Positions 16,179-24,003 of a DNA stretch of 32,793 bases are shown piece after piece. Position numbers and translations under genes: made by a program. The DNA is from Bacteroidales bacterium (GTDB lineage Bacteria; Bacteroidota; Bacteroidia; Bacteroidales; UBA932), in contig JAKSJP010000028.1 of the NCBI GenBank assembly GCA_024398105.1, forward strand, positions 1 through 32,793. The letters run 5' to 3'. Positions within the stretch are counted from its first letter, which is position 1. Each line of letters begins with the position of its first letter. The notes under the pieces are model-generated. The model did not search any database. It was not told the origin of the DNA and was given only the letters and a program-made list of their open reading frames with translations.

Positions 16179-16671
16179 CTGTCTGATCTAATATTCTGTA
16201 AAAATACGCATAAGAACTCAAATAATAAAATCGGGGTTTTCAACATGTTTTCAACAGTTCCAAATCTACTGTAAATGTACAGTTTTGTATAATTTACAAT
16301 ATTTATCATTTGTTTACATTTCCAAATTCAAATTCATTACATTTGTTAAATAAGTAAAAGTTATCAAATACTTATTAAATTAATATATTACTAATAGTCA
16401 GCATTTTGCATTACTTATGCTAAACTAATTGTATCAATATGAATTGTATACAAGCTAATAATTTACATCAATTATCAGGTTTTAGGTGTATTTTTGAATG
16501 TTATTCTATTTTCAACTACTTTATTTTCAGTTAGTTTATGCATATTTACTTAATTCTTTAATTCAAATAATTTACACCGTTTTACCGTACAAACTCCCCT
16601 ACTCCCCGTCTTGTCAAGATTTGTAAATGATTCATTTTATGTTTATTTTTGTTAAAACAACCGTTAAGAAA
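16179..16671. other. 493-base AT-rich divergent intergenic region with repeats
   Basis: A non-coding gap much richer in A/T than the flanking genes, between queA (minus) and the XRE regulator (plus). It contains two direct copies of TTTTCAACA exactly 11 bases apart (16237-16245, 16248-16256) and a one-mismatch copy at 16509-16517. It also holds an inverted repeat ACTGTA-AATG-TACAGT (16268-16283) and a perfect palindrome TTGTATACAA (16444-16453). AATTGTAT occurs twice (16427, 16442). TAnnTTTG boxes occur at 16338-16345 and 16489-16496, without good -33 partners. No ORF of note was found. It is probably a regulatory region; an origin-like role is not excluded. Confidence 0.6.
16620..16651 (+). 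promoter_or_regulatory. Promoter of the XRE regulator gene
   Basis: TTTG at 16620-16623, 20 bases of spacer, then TATTTTTG at 16644-16651: a good match to the Bacteroidota TTTG / TAnnTTTG promoter. It places the transcript start near 16656 and therefore rules out the in-frame ATG at 16627 as the start of the regulator. Confidence 0.7.
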
Positions 16672-17112
16672 ATGAACGAAAGACTGCAGCAGTTCCTCGC
16701 TGCTGAAAACATATCTCAATCACAGTTCGCGGAGACGATCGGCGTCGCACGAGCAAGCGTATCACATATCCTCGCGGGACGCAACAGACCGGGCTACGAC
16801 TTCATCTGCAGCCTGCTTGAACATTACCCTAGCCTGAACTCCGAATGGATTCTCATGGGCAAAGGCAAGATGTACAAAGGCGCCGTCGAGAAGGCTCCGC
16901 AGGCTGAAGCCCCTGTAATTGCGCCCGTTCCGGCCCCATTAGAGGCACATAAGGACGAAAATGGCACCATGGTCCAGGAAAGCCTGTTCACAGCCCAGGA
17001 AGAGCCTGAAATCCACGCTTCCGCCCCGGTTCCTCCCGTCTCATCGGCAAGGACCGTCTCGAAGATTATCGTATTCTATAGCGACAATACGTTCCAGGAG
17101 CTCAAGGGATAA
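16672..17112 (+). CDS. XRE-family helix-turn-helix transcriptional regulator
   Basis: A 146-residue DNA-binding protein. Residues ~3-65 are a Cro/CI-type helix-turn-helix (ISQSQFAETIGVARASVSHI, then LAGRNRPG), followed by the block LNSEWILMGKGKMY often seen at the end of this domain in Bacteroidota. Residues ~75-125 are a Pro/Ala/Glu-rich, probably disordered linker. The last ~20 residues (SKIIVFYSDNTFQELKG) look like a short conserved tail. There is no S24 peptidase domain, so it is not a self-cleaving repressor. ATG 16672 is used because the promoter boxes lie between it and the upstream ATG at 16627. The inverted repeats in the preceding gap are candidate operators. Target genes are unknown. 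Confidence 0.8.
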   Translation: MNERLQQFLAAENISQSQFAETIGVARASVSHILAGRNRPGYDFICSLLEHYPSLNSEWILMGKGKMYKGAVEKAPQAEAPVIAPVPAPLEAHKDENGTMVQESLFTAQEEPEIHASAPVPPVSSARTVSKIIVFYSDNTFQELKG

Positions 17113-17124
17113 TTGATTTTTTGC

Positions 17125-17132
17125 TAAATTTG
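17125..17132 (+). promoter_or_regulatory. Bacteroidota -7 box of the pyrD-like gene
   Basis: TAAATTTG is a perfect TAnnTTTG between the XRE stop and the ATG at 17154. It argues against the longer reading from TTG 17121 and for independent transcription of the pyrD-like and cinA-like pair. Confidence 0.55.
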
Positions 17133-17153
17133 TTGCCATCAAGAATTCCGGCA

Positions 17154-18074
17154 ATGATTTACAGAAGGTTCATACGTCCGATCATTTTCAAGCTCCAGCC
17201 TAAGCGTGCACAGACATTGGCACTCACGGCTCTGGAGTTCTTCAGGAATTTCTTCCTCACCAGAAAGCTTGTGAAGCTGATATACGGAAGACGCAGGTCC
17301 GGCTTGCAGACCGAGAGTCTGGGCATCCTTTTCCCTAATCCTATAGGATTTGCGGCCGGCTTTGACAAGAACGGACGCTTCTGCGACGTCATCAGCGACC
17401 TCGGATTCGGCTTCATCGAGTTCGGTCCGATCACGCCAAAGCCGGAATCGGGCACCGACATATCTAACGACGGTCTTCTCGCGACCATAGCCAACCTGAA
17501 GGACCGCAGGCCCAAGACCATCATTGCAGCCAATATAGTCCACAATTCGTCGACCTCAGACGAAATGCTTGTCGCAGACTACGACAAGAGTTTCTCGCTC
17601 CTGTACGACTTCGCGGACATGTTCGTGATCAACGCTTCCGAGAAAAGCCAGATGAAAAGATCCCCTATGGAGGACCCTGAGATCCTCTCTGAGGCGATGG
17701 ACGTGGTCCTCGACAGGAGACTGACCATGGACAAGATGAAGCCTGTTCTTGTCAAAGTATCGCCAGACATACCATACGACCAGCTTGATTCCATTCTTTC
17801 CTATTCCATGGCTTCAGGAGTCGACGGCATAGTGGCAGGAGACGTGAACAAGAATAACGTGAATCAGTTCGAGAAGAACCTGGAACTCGTAAAGCATATA
17901 GACGGCTATTGCAAAGGAAGGCTTGACATCATAGCATGCGGAGGTGTCCTTACTCCTGAAGAGGCGGCCGCGATGCTGGATGCGGGAGCATCTCTCGTTG
18001 AGCTCTATACCGGTCTGTTCTACGAAGGTCCTCACCTCGTAAAGCATACACTCAAGTATTTGGAAAATAGATAA
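17154..18074 (+). CDS. Divergent class 2 dihydroorotate dehydrogenase homologue
   Basis: A 306-residue FMN-type TIM-barrel protein resembling quinone-dependent dihydroorotate dehydrogenase (PyrD). Features retained: an N-terminal amphipathic region for membrane contact (RRFIRPIIFKLQPKRAQ), GFAAGFDKNG (65-74), ITPKPESG (93-100), VLVKVSPD (198-205), CGGVLTPEEA (262-271) and LYTGLFYEGP (284-293). Features missing or altered: the NRxGFNN loop, the GINIGKNK segment (here AANIVHNS), and the NxSSPNT motif with the catalytic Ser (here INASEKSQ). Many residues expected to bind orotate are therefore not evident. It may be the pyrimidine enzyme of a divergent lineage or a related oxidoreductase. ATG 17154 follows its own -7 box; cinA-like gene is immediately downstream. 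Confidence 0.7.
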   Translation: MIYRRFIRPIIFKLQPKRAQTLALTALEFFRNFFLTRKLVKLIYGRRRSGLQTESLGILFPNPIGFAAGFDKNGRFCDVISDLGFGFIEFGPITPKPESGTDISNDGLLATIANLKDRRPKTIIAANIVHNSSTSDEMLVADYDKSFSLLYDFADMFVINASEKSQMKRSPMEDPEILSEAMDVVLDRRLTMDKMKPVLVKVSPDIPYDQLDSILSYSMASGVDGIVAGDVNKNNVNQFEKNLELVKHIDGYCKGRLDIIACGGVLTPEEAAAMLDAGASLVELYTGLFYEGPHLVKHTLKYLENR

Positions 18075-18083
18075 TTGAACGAT

Positions 18084-18608
18084 ATGTCTGAAATCGTTGC
18101 TACAAGTAATTCACAAACATGTGAAGAAGCTGTCGAAGTAGCCCTGGGCAAGATTCTCAAGGAACACGGGCTGACACTTTCCGCCGCCGAGTCGTGTACC
18201 GGTGGCCAGATATCCCACATGATTACAATTGTACCCGGTTCGTCAGCCTACTATCTCGGGTCTGTCACGTCATATGCAGTCGCGGTCAAGGAGAAAGTTC
18301 TCGGCGTCGCTCCCGACATCATCGCCGACAACGGCGTCGTCAGCTCACAGGTTGCAGCCGCGATGGCAGAAGGAGTACGTCGCCTGACCGGAAGCGACTA
18401 CTCTGTCGCAACGACAGGATTCTCTGGTCCCGGAGGTGGAGATGAACGCTATCCTGAAGGCACCGTATGGATCGGAGCGAGCTCAGAATCAGGCACCGAG
18501 ACCATGGAATTCCACAGCAATCTTGACAGAAAAGGCAACATCGAGCGTTTTGCCGAGGCTGCGCTTGTTTTTCTTCTCAAAAAGATAAATCAAGAGCTAT
18601 CTGTTTGA
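18084..18608 (+). CDS. pncC: CinA C-terminal domain protein, probable nicotinamide-nucleotide amidase
   Basis: A 174-residue stand-alone CinA C-terminal (PncC) domain, which deamidates NMN to nicotinic acid mononucleotide in pyridine-nucleotide recycling. Signatures: LSAAESCTGGQISHM with the active-site Ser, GSVTSYAVAVKEKVLGV, and TGFSGPGGG. The N-terminal MoaB-like domain found in full-length CinA is absent, as in E. coli PncC. The start is taken at ATG 18084; TTG 18075 directly after the previous stop is possible. It is transcribed with the pyrD-like gene and ends at a strong terminator. Confidence 0.85.
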   Translation: MSEIVATSNSQTCEEAVEVALGKILKEHGLTLSAAESCTGGQISHMITIVPGSSAYYLGSVTSYAVAVKEKVLGVAPDIIADNGVVSSQVAAAMAEGVRRLTGSDYSVATTGFSGPGGGDERYPEGTVWIGASSESGTETMEFHSNLDRKGNIERFAEAALVFLLKKINQELSV

Positions 18609-18634
18609 CAATCAATATGTGTAACAAAATAGTT

Positions 18635-18668
18635 AAAGGGCTATAACATTTTTGTTATAGCCCTTTTT
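18635..18668. terminator. Intrinsic terminator, probably bidirectional
   Basis: A perfect 14-bp stem (AAAGGGCTATAACA at 18635-18648 pairing with 18653-18666) with a TTTT loop, followed by T residues on the plus strand. It closes the pncC transcript. The A-rich left flank gives some T on the minus strand, so it may also end the dipeptidase transcript that stops at 18687. Confidence 0.85.
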
Positions 18669-18686
18669 AGGTTATTTTCGGCGGAT

Positions 18687-19757
18687 TTACGCCTCTCGGA
18701 GCACTCTCATGAAGTTAGCACCGGCAACTTTCTCGATCTCTCCGACGCTATATCCTCTTCGTGACATTTCATCGAATACAAGACCTAGTCTGGACACATC
18801 TTCGAGACCAGATGGCGGAACTTCGATGCCATCGAAATCGGTTCCGATACCGACATGGTCGATACCTCCGACCTTGACAGCATGGTCGATGTGATCCACT
18901 ACCTCCTTGACGCCCGGCCTGTCAAGAGTCTTGAGTATATCCATCACACGGAAATACTCCTTTCTTATCTCGGGATTTCCTGGATCGGCCCTGAAGGCCT
19001 TGTCTGCTTCATCATATTCAAGATGCTCAGCATTGACAGCGTCGAAAAGGCGTCCGAACTCGTCAGACAGGAAGACCGGATAGAAATTGATCTGGATTAC
19101 ACCTCCCTTGTCAGCCATCTTCCTGATCATATCGTCGGTCATATTCCTCCTGTGTCCGGCAAGCGCACGGCAACATGAGTGAGTAGACACAATAGGCTTC
19201 GTAGAATACCTGATGCAGTCATAGAAAGTCTCATCTGACGCATGCGCCACGTCTATTATCATTCCAAGTCGGTTCATCTCAGCGACGACTTCCCTGCCGA
19301 ATGGACTAAGCCCATGCCATCTATGACCATGGGAAGCCGCATCTGCAATCTCGTTGTCACCGTTATGGGTAAGAGTCATATATCGCACGCCCATCCTGTA
19401 GAACTCCCTGAGAAGAGGAAGAGAAGTCTGTATCGGGGAGCCGTTCTCCATGCCTAAGAGAATGGAAACCAGCCCCTTATCCTTATTTCTCAGGATATCA
19501 TCAGCCGAACATGCAAGAGCCAGGTCCTGAGGATTCGCCTCGATCACATCCTTTGTAGCAGCAATCATCTGCATCGCATAACGGGTCGCAGCATCGGGCT
19601 CAACAGATGCCGGAGTATAAAGAGCGAAGAACGAAGCATCGACATGGCCCTTCTTAAGCTTAGGTATGTCGACATGGCCATGTTCGTTGTCGATACATAC
19701 ATCGCGCCGCCTCAGAAGCTGAGACGGCGTATCACAATGGGAATCCAGAATAATCAT
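18687..19757 (-). CDS. Membrane dipeptidase family (M19) peptidase
   Basis: A 356-residue zinc peptidase of the renal dipeptidase family, hydrolysing dipeptides including some with D-residues. The metal ligands are visible: His7 and Asp9 in ILDSHCDTP, Glu in LLGMENGSP (~residue 130), His in IVSTHSCCRALAGH (including the substrate-side HRRN), and GIGTDFDG for the later Asp. VKVGGIDHVGIGTDFDG is the classical M19 block. There is no signal peptide, so unlike some homologues it is probably cytoplasmic. It is the last gene of the long minus-strand run starting at valS and lies 15 bases after the GIN-domain gene. Confidence 0.9.
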   Translation of the reverse strand: MIILDSHCDTPSQLLRRRDVCIDNEHGHVDIPKLKKGHVDASFFALYTPASVEPDAATRYAMQMIAATKDVIEANPQDLALACSADDILRNKDKGLVSILLGMENGSPIQTSLPLLREFYRMGVRYMTLTHNGDNEIADAASHGHRWHGLSPFGREVVAEMNRLGMIIDVAHASDETFYDCIRYSTKPIVSTHSCCRALAGHRRNMTDDMIRKMADKGGVIQINFYPVFLSDEFGRLFDAVNAEHLEYDEADKAFRADPGNPEIRKEYFRVMDILKTLDRPGVKEVVDHIDHAVKVGGIDHVGIGTDFDGIEVPPSGLEDVSRLGLVFDEMSRRGYSVGEIEKVAGANFMRVLREA

Positions 19758-19772
19758 AGAATACCTTAAATT

Positions 19773-20678
19773 CTAGTGAAGATGATTGACCGAAGAGTTC
19801 TGGATGTTCACGATCTCGATCTCAGGCTTTCCGCCATAGCTTACTGTACAGCCGCCCTTGAGGTCAAGAGAAAGTGTCTCAGAAGGAACGATAAACATCT
19901 TGCAATTATTTGAACCAACGACTTTTACATCATTTACCTTAAGTTCTTCTGCATGTACTTCCTTTGAACCGCCATTAAGATTCATGGTAATCGCACGACC
20001 CTCAATGTTGAGCTTTGAAGAGTTGGCAGCATTGACATCCACTGTCTCGCACTCACCTGACACCCTCATCACAGAAGTCGCATTGACCTGAAGTGAAAGA
20101 TTCTTTGATATCTGGTCAACTGTCATTTCCGCAGAGTTGAGGCTGTTGATGGAAAGATTTCCTGCATCGATCATCGCCTCTTCAAGCACAGCCTTCTTGG
20201 CAGCTGTAAGTATAGCTGAGCCGGCGTTCACTGCGAGGCCTACGACTCTGGCATTGTCGGTAATATCAAGGTTGAAACTTTCTGTCTTGATGTCAATATT
20301 GTTGAGATCGACTCTCGCATCGTCTGCTGCGACGACTGAACTCAGCATCGGAGCATAGACCGTTGCCTTGAGTACAGGATCTGACTTCCTGCCGCTCACC
20401 TGCTTCTTGGTTTCCTTGTCCATGGCTTTCCTGTCAACAGTTGCTACGAGCTCGGATCCTTTAAGATATACATGGAAATAATTCTTGAGAGAACTCTCGA
20501 CCGTCCATTCGACTCCATAATAGTCCGCAGACCTGACAGTAACGACGAAACGGTCGCTTACATTGATTCCTGAGAAACCGCTTGTAAAGTCCTGCTGTCC
20601 GCTGACAGTCTGTGCCTTTGCACTATAACAACCTAAAGCAATAATTGCAATAGTAAAAGCAAAAATCCTGTTTTTCAT
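19773..20678 (-). CDS. Secreted GIN-domain (DUF2807) protein
   Basis: A 301-residue exported protein of the DUF2807 / putative autotransporter-adhesin head (GIN domain) family, common in Bacteroidota and of unknown function. Residues 1-22 are a signal peptide (IFAFTIAIIALGCYSAKAQ). After FSGINVSDRFVVTVRSAD the chain becomes a regular parallel-beta-helix-like repeat of short strands with Asn and Ser turns (NNIDIKTESFNLDITDNARV, LSINSLNSAEMTV, VNATSVMRVSG). The Cys at residue 17 is not in a convincing lipobox. It lies 20 bases after the ABC-F gene and 15 before the dipeptidase, so it shares their transcript. Confidence 0.8.
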   Translation of the reverse strand: MKNRIFAFTIAIIALGCYSAKAQTVSGQQDFTSGFSGINVSDRFVVTVRSADYYGVEWTVESSLKNYFHVYLKGSELVATVDRKAMDKETKKQVSGRKSDPVLKATVYAPMLSSVVAADDARVDLNNIDIKTESFNLDITDNARVVGLAVNAGSAILTAAKKAVLEEAMIDAGNLSINSLNSAEMTVDQISKNLSLQVNATSVMRVSGECETVDVNAANSSKLNIEGRAITMNLNGGSKEVHAEELKVNDVKVVGSNNCKMFIVPSETLSLDLKGGCTVSYGGKPEIEIVNIQNSSVNHLH

Positions 20679-20697
20679 ATTGTTAAAGATTTATAAG

Positions 20698-22614
20698 TTA
20701 TTCTTGCAGGCTTGCCCACTCCTCTGTCTTGGCGTCGACATCTCTCTTACACTCGAGGTATTCGCGGGTCAGTTCCATAATATCATCCTTGTCAGAAGGA
20801 TCCGCAAGCAGAGCCTCGATTTCCTTCATCCTCGTCTCTACCTTTGCAATCTCGTTCTCAAGGAATGCGATCCTGTTCTTGATCTTCTTCTCTTCCTTCG
20901 AGACAAACTTCTTCGCCTCGAACTCTTTCTTCGCGAGGGTCTCTTCCTTGACCGCAGGCTTCTCGTCGGCAGGCTTGAACCTTCTCTCCAGTTCCTGGAG
21001 ATTCTCCATCTTTCTGCTGTCGAGGAAATCCTGGACGCTTTCCAGATGCTCCTTGACCTTACCGTCACGGAACTCATACATCTTGTCGACGAGTCCATTG
21101 AGGAAGTCACGGTCATGGGAAACTACAACCAATGTGCCATCATAGGCCTTGAGCGCCTGCTTCAGGATATCCTTGGACTTGATGTCCATATGGTTGGTAG
21201 GCTCATCGAGCGCAAGGAGGTTGTACGGCTCAAGCATGAGCTTGGCCATTCCGAGCCTCGCCCTCTCTCCTCCACTCAGGACTGCAACCTTCTTGTCAAT
21301 ATCTTCTCCTCTGAAAAGGAACTGCGCAAGTATGTCACGGAGCTTGGTCCTGATATCTCCCACAGCGACATTGTCCAGAGTGCTGAACACAGTCTGGCTC
21401 TTGTCAAGGATGTCCTCCTGGTTCTGGGCGAAATATCCGATATGGACGTTATGTCCGATCTTCGCCTCACCGCTGATCGGATCAAGCTGACCCATTATGA
21501 CGCGCATCAAAGTAGTCTTGCCCTCGCCGTTCCTTCCGATGAATGCCACTTTCTCTCCCCTTCGGATCTCGACTTCCGCATTGCGGAACACCACCTTCTG
21601 TGGATATCCCACCGTAAGGTCTGTCGCCTTGAAGGCTATGTCTCCGGAACGAGGTGCAGGAGGGAACTTCACCGTCAGGGTTGCATTATCTGTCTCATCG
21701 ACCTCGATCCTGTCAAGTTTCTCGAGAGCCTTGATCCTGGACTGGACCTGGTTGGACTTTGTCGGCTTATATCTGAAGCGGGCGATGAAGTCCTCGGTCT
21801 TCTCGATCATCTTCTGCTGATTCTCATATGCAGCCATCTGCTGGGTCATACGCTCAGCACGAAGGTCGACATATTTTGAATATGACACCTTATAGTCATG
21901 GATCCTGCCGAGAAGGACCTCGACCGTCCTGTTGGTGACAGTATCAAGGAATCGACGGTCATGGGAAACCAGCATCAGAGATCCGCGGTAGTTCTTGAGA
22001 TAATCCTCCAGCCACTCGATCGATTCGATGTCAAGATGGTTGGTAGGCTCGTCGAGGAGCAGGACGTCCGGACTGCGCAGAAGAATCTTCGCAAGTTCTA
22101 TACGCATGTTCCAGCCCTGGCTGAAAGTCTCCGTCTTCCTGTCAAAATCCTGATCCTTGAAACCAAGTCCGAGAAGAGTCTTCTCCGCCCTTACCTGAGG
22201 AGGCTCGGAATGCTCAAGCGAGATCCTGTCATTGATGTCATTGAGCCTGTTGATGAGCTCCATGTATTCATCAGACTCATAGTCAGTCCTTTCCGCGAGC
22301 TCCGCATTGATCTTCGCAAGTTCCTTGTCAAGAGCATGCATAGCCTCGAAGGCAGTCATCGTCTCCTCCATCACGGTCCTGCCCTTATGGTGGTCCATGA
22401 TCTGAGGAAGATATCCGATGTTTATGCCGTTAGGCATGTCGATGTGGCCGCTGGTCGGAGACTGCATGCCACAGATAAGCTTCATTATTGTAGACTTGCC
22501 CGCGCCGTTCTTGCCGACGAGGCCGATCTTGTCGTTCTCACTTATATGGAAGCTGATATCATCCAGAAGATTATAACTTCCAAAAGATACAGTCAGGTTA
22601 TTGATCGATATCAT
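20698..22614 (-). CDS. ABC-F family ATP-binding protein
   Basis: A 638-residue protein with two ABC ATPase domains in one chain and no membrane segments, as in translation-associated ABC-F proteins (Uup/YheS/EttA group). Domain 1: Walker A GKNGAGKST (34-42), signature FSQGWNMRIELAK, Walker B LLLDEPTNHLD. Domain 2: Walker A GRNGEGKTT, signature LSGGERARLGMAK, Walker B LALDEPTNHMD. The linker between them (RAERMTQQMAAYENQQKMIEKTED) is the P-site tRNA-interacting region in this family. The C terminus (~545-638) is a charged coiled coil (EEKKIKNRIAFLENEIAKV). The first signature is FSQGW instead of LSGG. Its start overlaps the tatC stop by one base. It could be a housekeeping factor or an antibiotic-protection factor; the context favours housekeeping. 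Confidence 0.9.
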   Translation of the reverse strand: MISINNLTVSFGSYNLLDDISFHISENDKIGLVGKNGAGKSTIMKLICGMQSPTSGHIDMPNGINIGYLPQIMDHHKGRTVMEETMTAFEAMHALDKELAKINAELAERTDYESDEYMELINRLNDINDRISLEHSEPPQVRAEKTLLGLGFKDQDFDRKTETFSQGWNMRIELAKILLRSPDVLLLDEPTNHLDIESIEWLEDYLKNYRGSLMLVSHDRRFLDTVTNRTVEVLLGRIHDYKVSYSKYVDLRAERMTQQMAAYENQQKMIEKTEDFIARFRYKPTKSNQVQSRIKALEKLDRIEVDETDNATLTVKFPPAPRSGDIAFKATDLTVGYPQKVVFRNAEVEIRRGEKVAFIGRNGEGKTTLMRVIMGQLDPISGEAKIGHNVHIGYFAQNQEDILDKSQTVFSTLDNVAVGDIRTKLRDILAQFLFRGEDIDKKVAVLSGGERARLGMAKLMLEPYNLLALDEPTNHMDIKSKDILKQALKAYDGTLVVVSHDRDFLNGLVDKMYEFRDGKVKEHLESVQDFLDSRKMENLQELERRFKPADEKPAVKEETLAKKEFEAKKFVSKEEKKIKNRIAFLENEIAKVETRMKEIEALLADPSDKDDIMELTREYLECKRDVDAKTEEWASLQE

Positions 22615-23363
22615 TATTCAACACTTTCCTTACTACATACAATAATGCTGACTTCATACAGCAGGTACAGAGGTGCGGCTGCAATCACCATGGACATAGG
22701 ATCCGCCGGCGTGATTATGGCGGCAAGCACCAGGACTGCGACCAGGGCGTATTTTCTGCCGTTCCTAAGGTCATCCCTGCTGACTATCCCCATCTTGGAA
22801 AGAGCTGCGATGACTGCAGGGAATTCGAATACGATTCCGAACATCAGCACCAGAGACATGAACATCGAGATATATGACTTCAGCGAGACTGTGTTCGTGA
22901 CCGTGTCGCTGACCGAATAGCCCTGGAAGAAATTCAGGGCGAACGGAAGAACGAGGACGTACCCGACAGCTATACCTATATAAAATAAAAGGCCGGAGAA
23001 GAGGAAGGCGCCCTTGATGGCTTTCTTTTCCCTTTCGTAAAGAGCCGGAGCGATGAACTTCCAAAGTTCATAGACCACATATGGGAATGCCAGGACGAAG
23101 CCAAGCACTATCGATACGCGGAGATGGATGAAGAACTGGGCCGAGATCTCAAGGTTGACAAGGTTCATGGAAAAGTCTGACTTCATCAGCCTGTACATGA
23201 AGAAATCGCTTCTGGCAGGAGCCAGAAGCAATCCATCAAATACATAGGATTTGAAGCAGAACACAACGACGGCGAGTGCGCAGACCGCGGTCAGTGACCT
23301 GAAGATGTTTCCGCGCAGTTCGTCGAGATGGTCCCAGAATGACATCTCGCCGTTGTCCGCCAT
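22614..23363 (-). CDS. tatC: Sec-independent protein translocase subunit TatC
   Basis: A 249-residue inner membrane protein, the twin-arginine signal receptor. The N-terminal cytoplasmic block MSFWDHLDELRGN carries the conserved HLDELR. Six membrane segments follow, with the FAFPYVVYELWKFIAPALYE block after the first periplasmic loop and FGIVFEFPAV containing the conserved Glu. Length matches the family. It begins at the base after the tatA stop (TAG then ATG) and overlaps the ABC-F gene downstream, so tatA, tatC and ABC-F are surely co-transcribed. No tatB is visible, giving a minimal TatAC system. Confidence 0.95.
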   Translation of the reverse strand: MADNGEMSFWDHLDELRGNIFRSLTAVCALAVVVFCFKSYVFDGLLLAPARSDFFMYRLMKSDFSMNLVNLEISAQFFIHLRVSIVLGFVLAFPYVVYELWKFIAPALYEREKKAIKGAFLFSGLLFYIGIAVGYVLVLPFALNFFQGYSVSDTVTNTVSLKSYISMFMSLVLMFGIVFEFPAVIAALSKMGIVSRDDLRNGRKYALVAVLVLAAIITPADPMSMVIAAAPLYLLYEVSIIVCSKESVE

Positions 23364-23570
23364 CTAGTCTTTCTTTGTATCAGACTCTACGTCCTTCTTG
23401 ATATCCTTGATCTCGCCTTCTACTTCGTTGAGACCTTCCTTGAAGCTCTTGACGCCTTTGCCAAGTCCCTTCATAAGCTCAGGAATCTTCTTTCCACCAA
23501 AGAGAAGAAGAACTACAAGAGCGATGATGACGATCTCCATCGGACCGATGATTCCAAGTGGGTATACCAT
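23364..23570 (-). CDS. tatA: Twin-arginine translocase subunit TatA/TatE
   Basis: A 68-residue pore-forming Tat subunit. It has one N-terminal membrane helix (PMEIVIIALVVLLLFGG), the conserved FGGKKIPEL hinge, then the amphipathic helix LMKGLGKGVKSFKEGLNE and a charged tail rich in Lys and Glu. The ATG at 23570 gives a periplasmic N terminus of about ten residues. It sits directly before tatC and 8 bases after the thioesterase gene. Confidence 0.93.
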   Translation of the reverse strand: MVYPLGIIGPMEIVIIALVVLLLFGGKKIPELMKGLGKGVKSFKEGLNEVEGEIKDIKKDVESDTKKD

Positions 23571-23578
23571 GGTATTTT

Positions 23579-23998
23579 CTATTTATGGTTTTCGATTTCT
23601 TTCCTTATGACCTCGAGTATCTGATCCGGGCATCTGGTCGGGCGTCCGGTCTCCTTGTTGAGGAATCCCAGCACGACATCACCATAGGCGCAGACTTCCC
23701 CGTTCTGGTTGTAGACCGACTGATGGATCACGAACTTAGCCATCGGCTCCTTCTCGTCGATAGCTGCGACAGCCCTGAGGGTATCTCCAAGATAGGCGGA
23801 GTGCTTGTACTTGCATTCCACTGAGACGACCGGTATGGTGATGCCTTCCTTCTCGCAACGCTGGAGCGGGTAACCCCAATCTTCCATCATCTTAAGACGG
23901 GCGCACTCGAAGTATCTTATGTAATTCGAGTGATGGACTATGCCCATCTGGTCCGTCTCGTAATAGCGGACAGGAAATTCTACCGAATACTCAAGCAT
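23579..23998 (-). CDS. Acyl-CoA thioesterase, YbgC/4-hydroxybenzoyl-CoA thioesterase type
   Basis: A 139-residue hotdog-fold thioesterase. The signature is YYETDQMGIVHHSNY near the N terminus with the catalytic Asp16, followed by the long hotdog helix (YIRYFECARLKMMEDWG). It probably acts as a cytoplasmic homotetramer on short or medium acyl-CoAs. In proteobacteria ybgC is linked to tol-pal; here it lies 5 bases after valS and 8 before tatA. Substrate is not readable. Confidence 0.87.
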   Translation of the reverse strand: MLEYSVEFPVRYYETDQMGIVHHSNYIRYFECARLKMMEDWGYPLQRCEKEGITIPVVSVECKYKHSAYLGDTLRAVAAIDEKEPMAKFVIHQSVYNQNGEVCAYGDVVLGFLNKETGRPTRCPDQILEVIRKEIENHK

Positions 23999-24003
23999 GG
24001 CAA

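Noticed and set aside
16179-16300. A preQ1 riboswitch upstream of queA
   Set aside because: No fitting hairpin plus A-rich tail was found on the minus strand, and the only stems are short palindromes.
16627-16671. A 15-residue N-terminal extension of the XRE regulator
   Set aside because: The -7 box at 16644-16651 places the transcript start downstream of that ATG, and the helix-turn-helix begins at ATG 16672.
16179-16671. A firm call of replication origin in the AT-rich gap
   Set aside because: No TTATCCACA-type DnaA boxes were seen, only loosely similar TTTTCAACA repeats; dnaA is not near and skew cannot be computed here.
20680-21879. A 399-codon open frame antisense to the ABC-F gene, and a 340-codon one at 21898-22920
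   Set aside because: Both lie opposite well-supported ABC-F and tatC genes, have no domain match, and show the Leu/Arg/His/Asp-rich composition typical of frames opposite biased codons.
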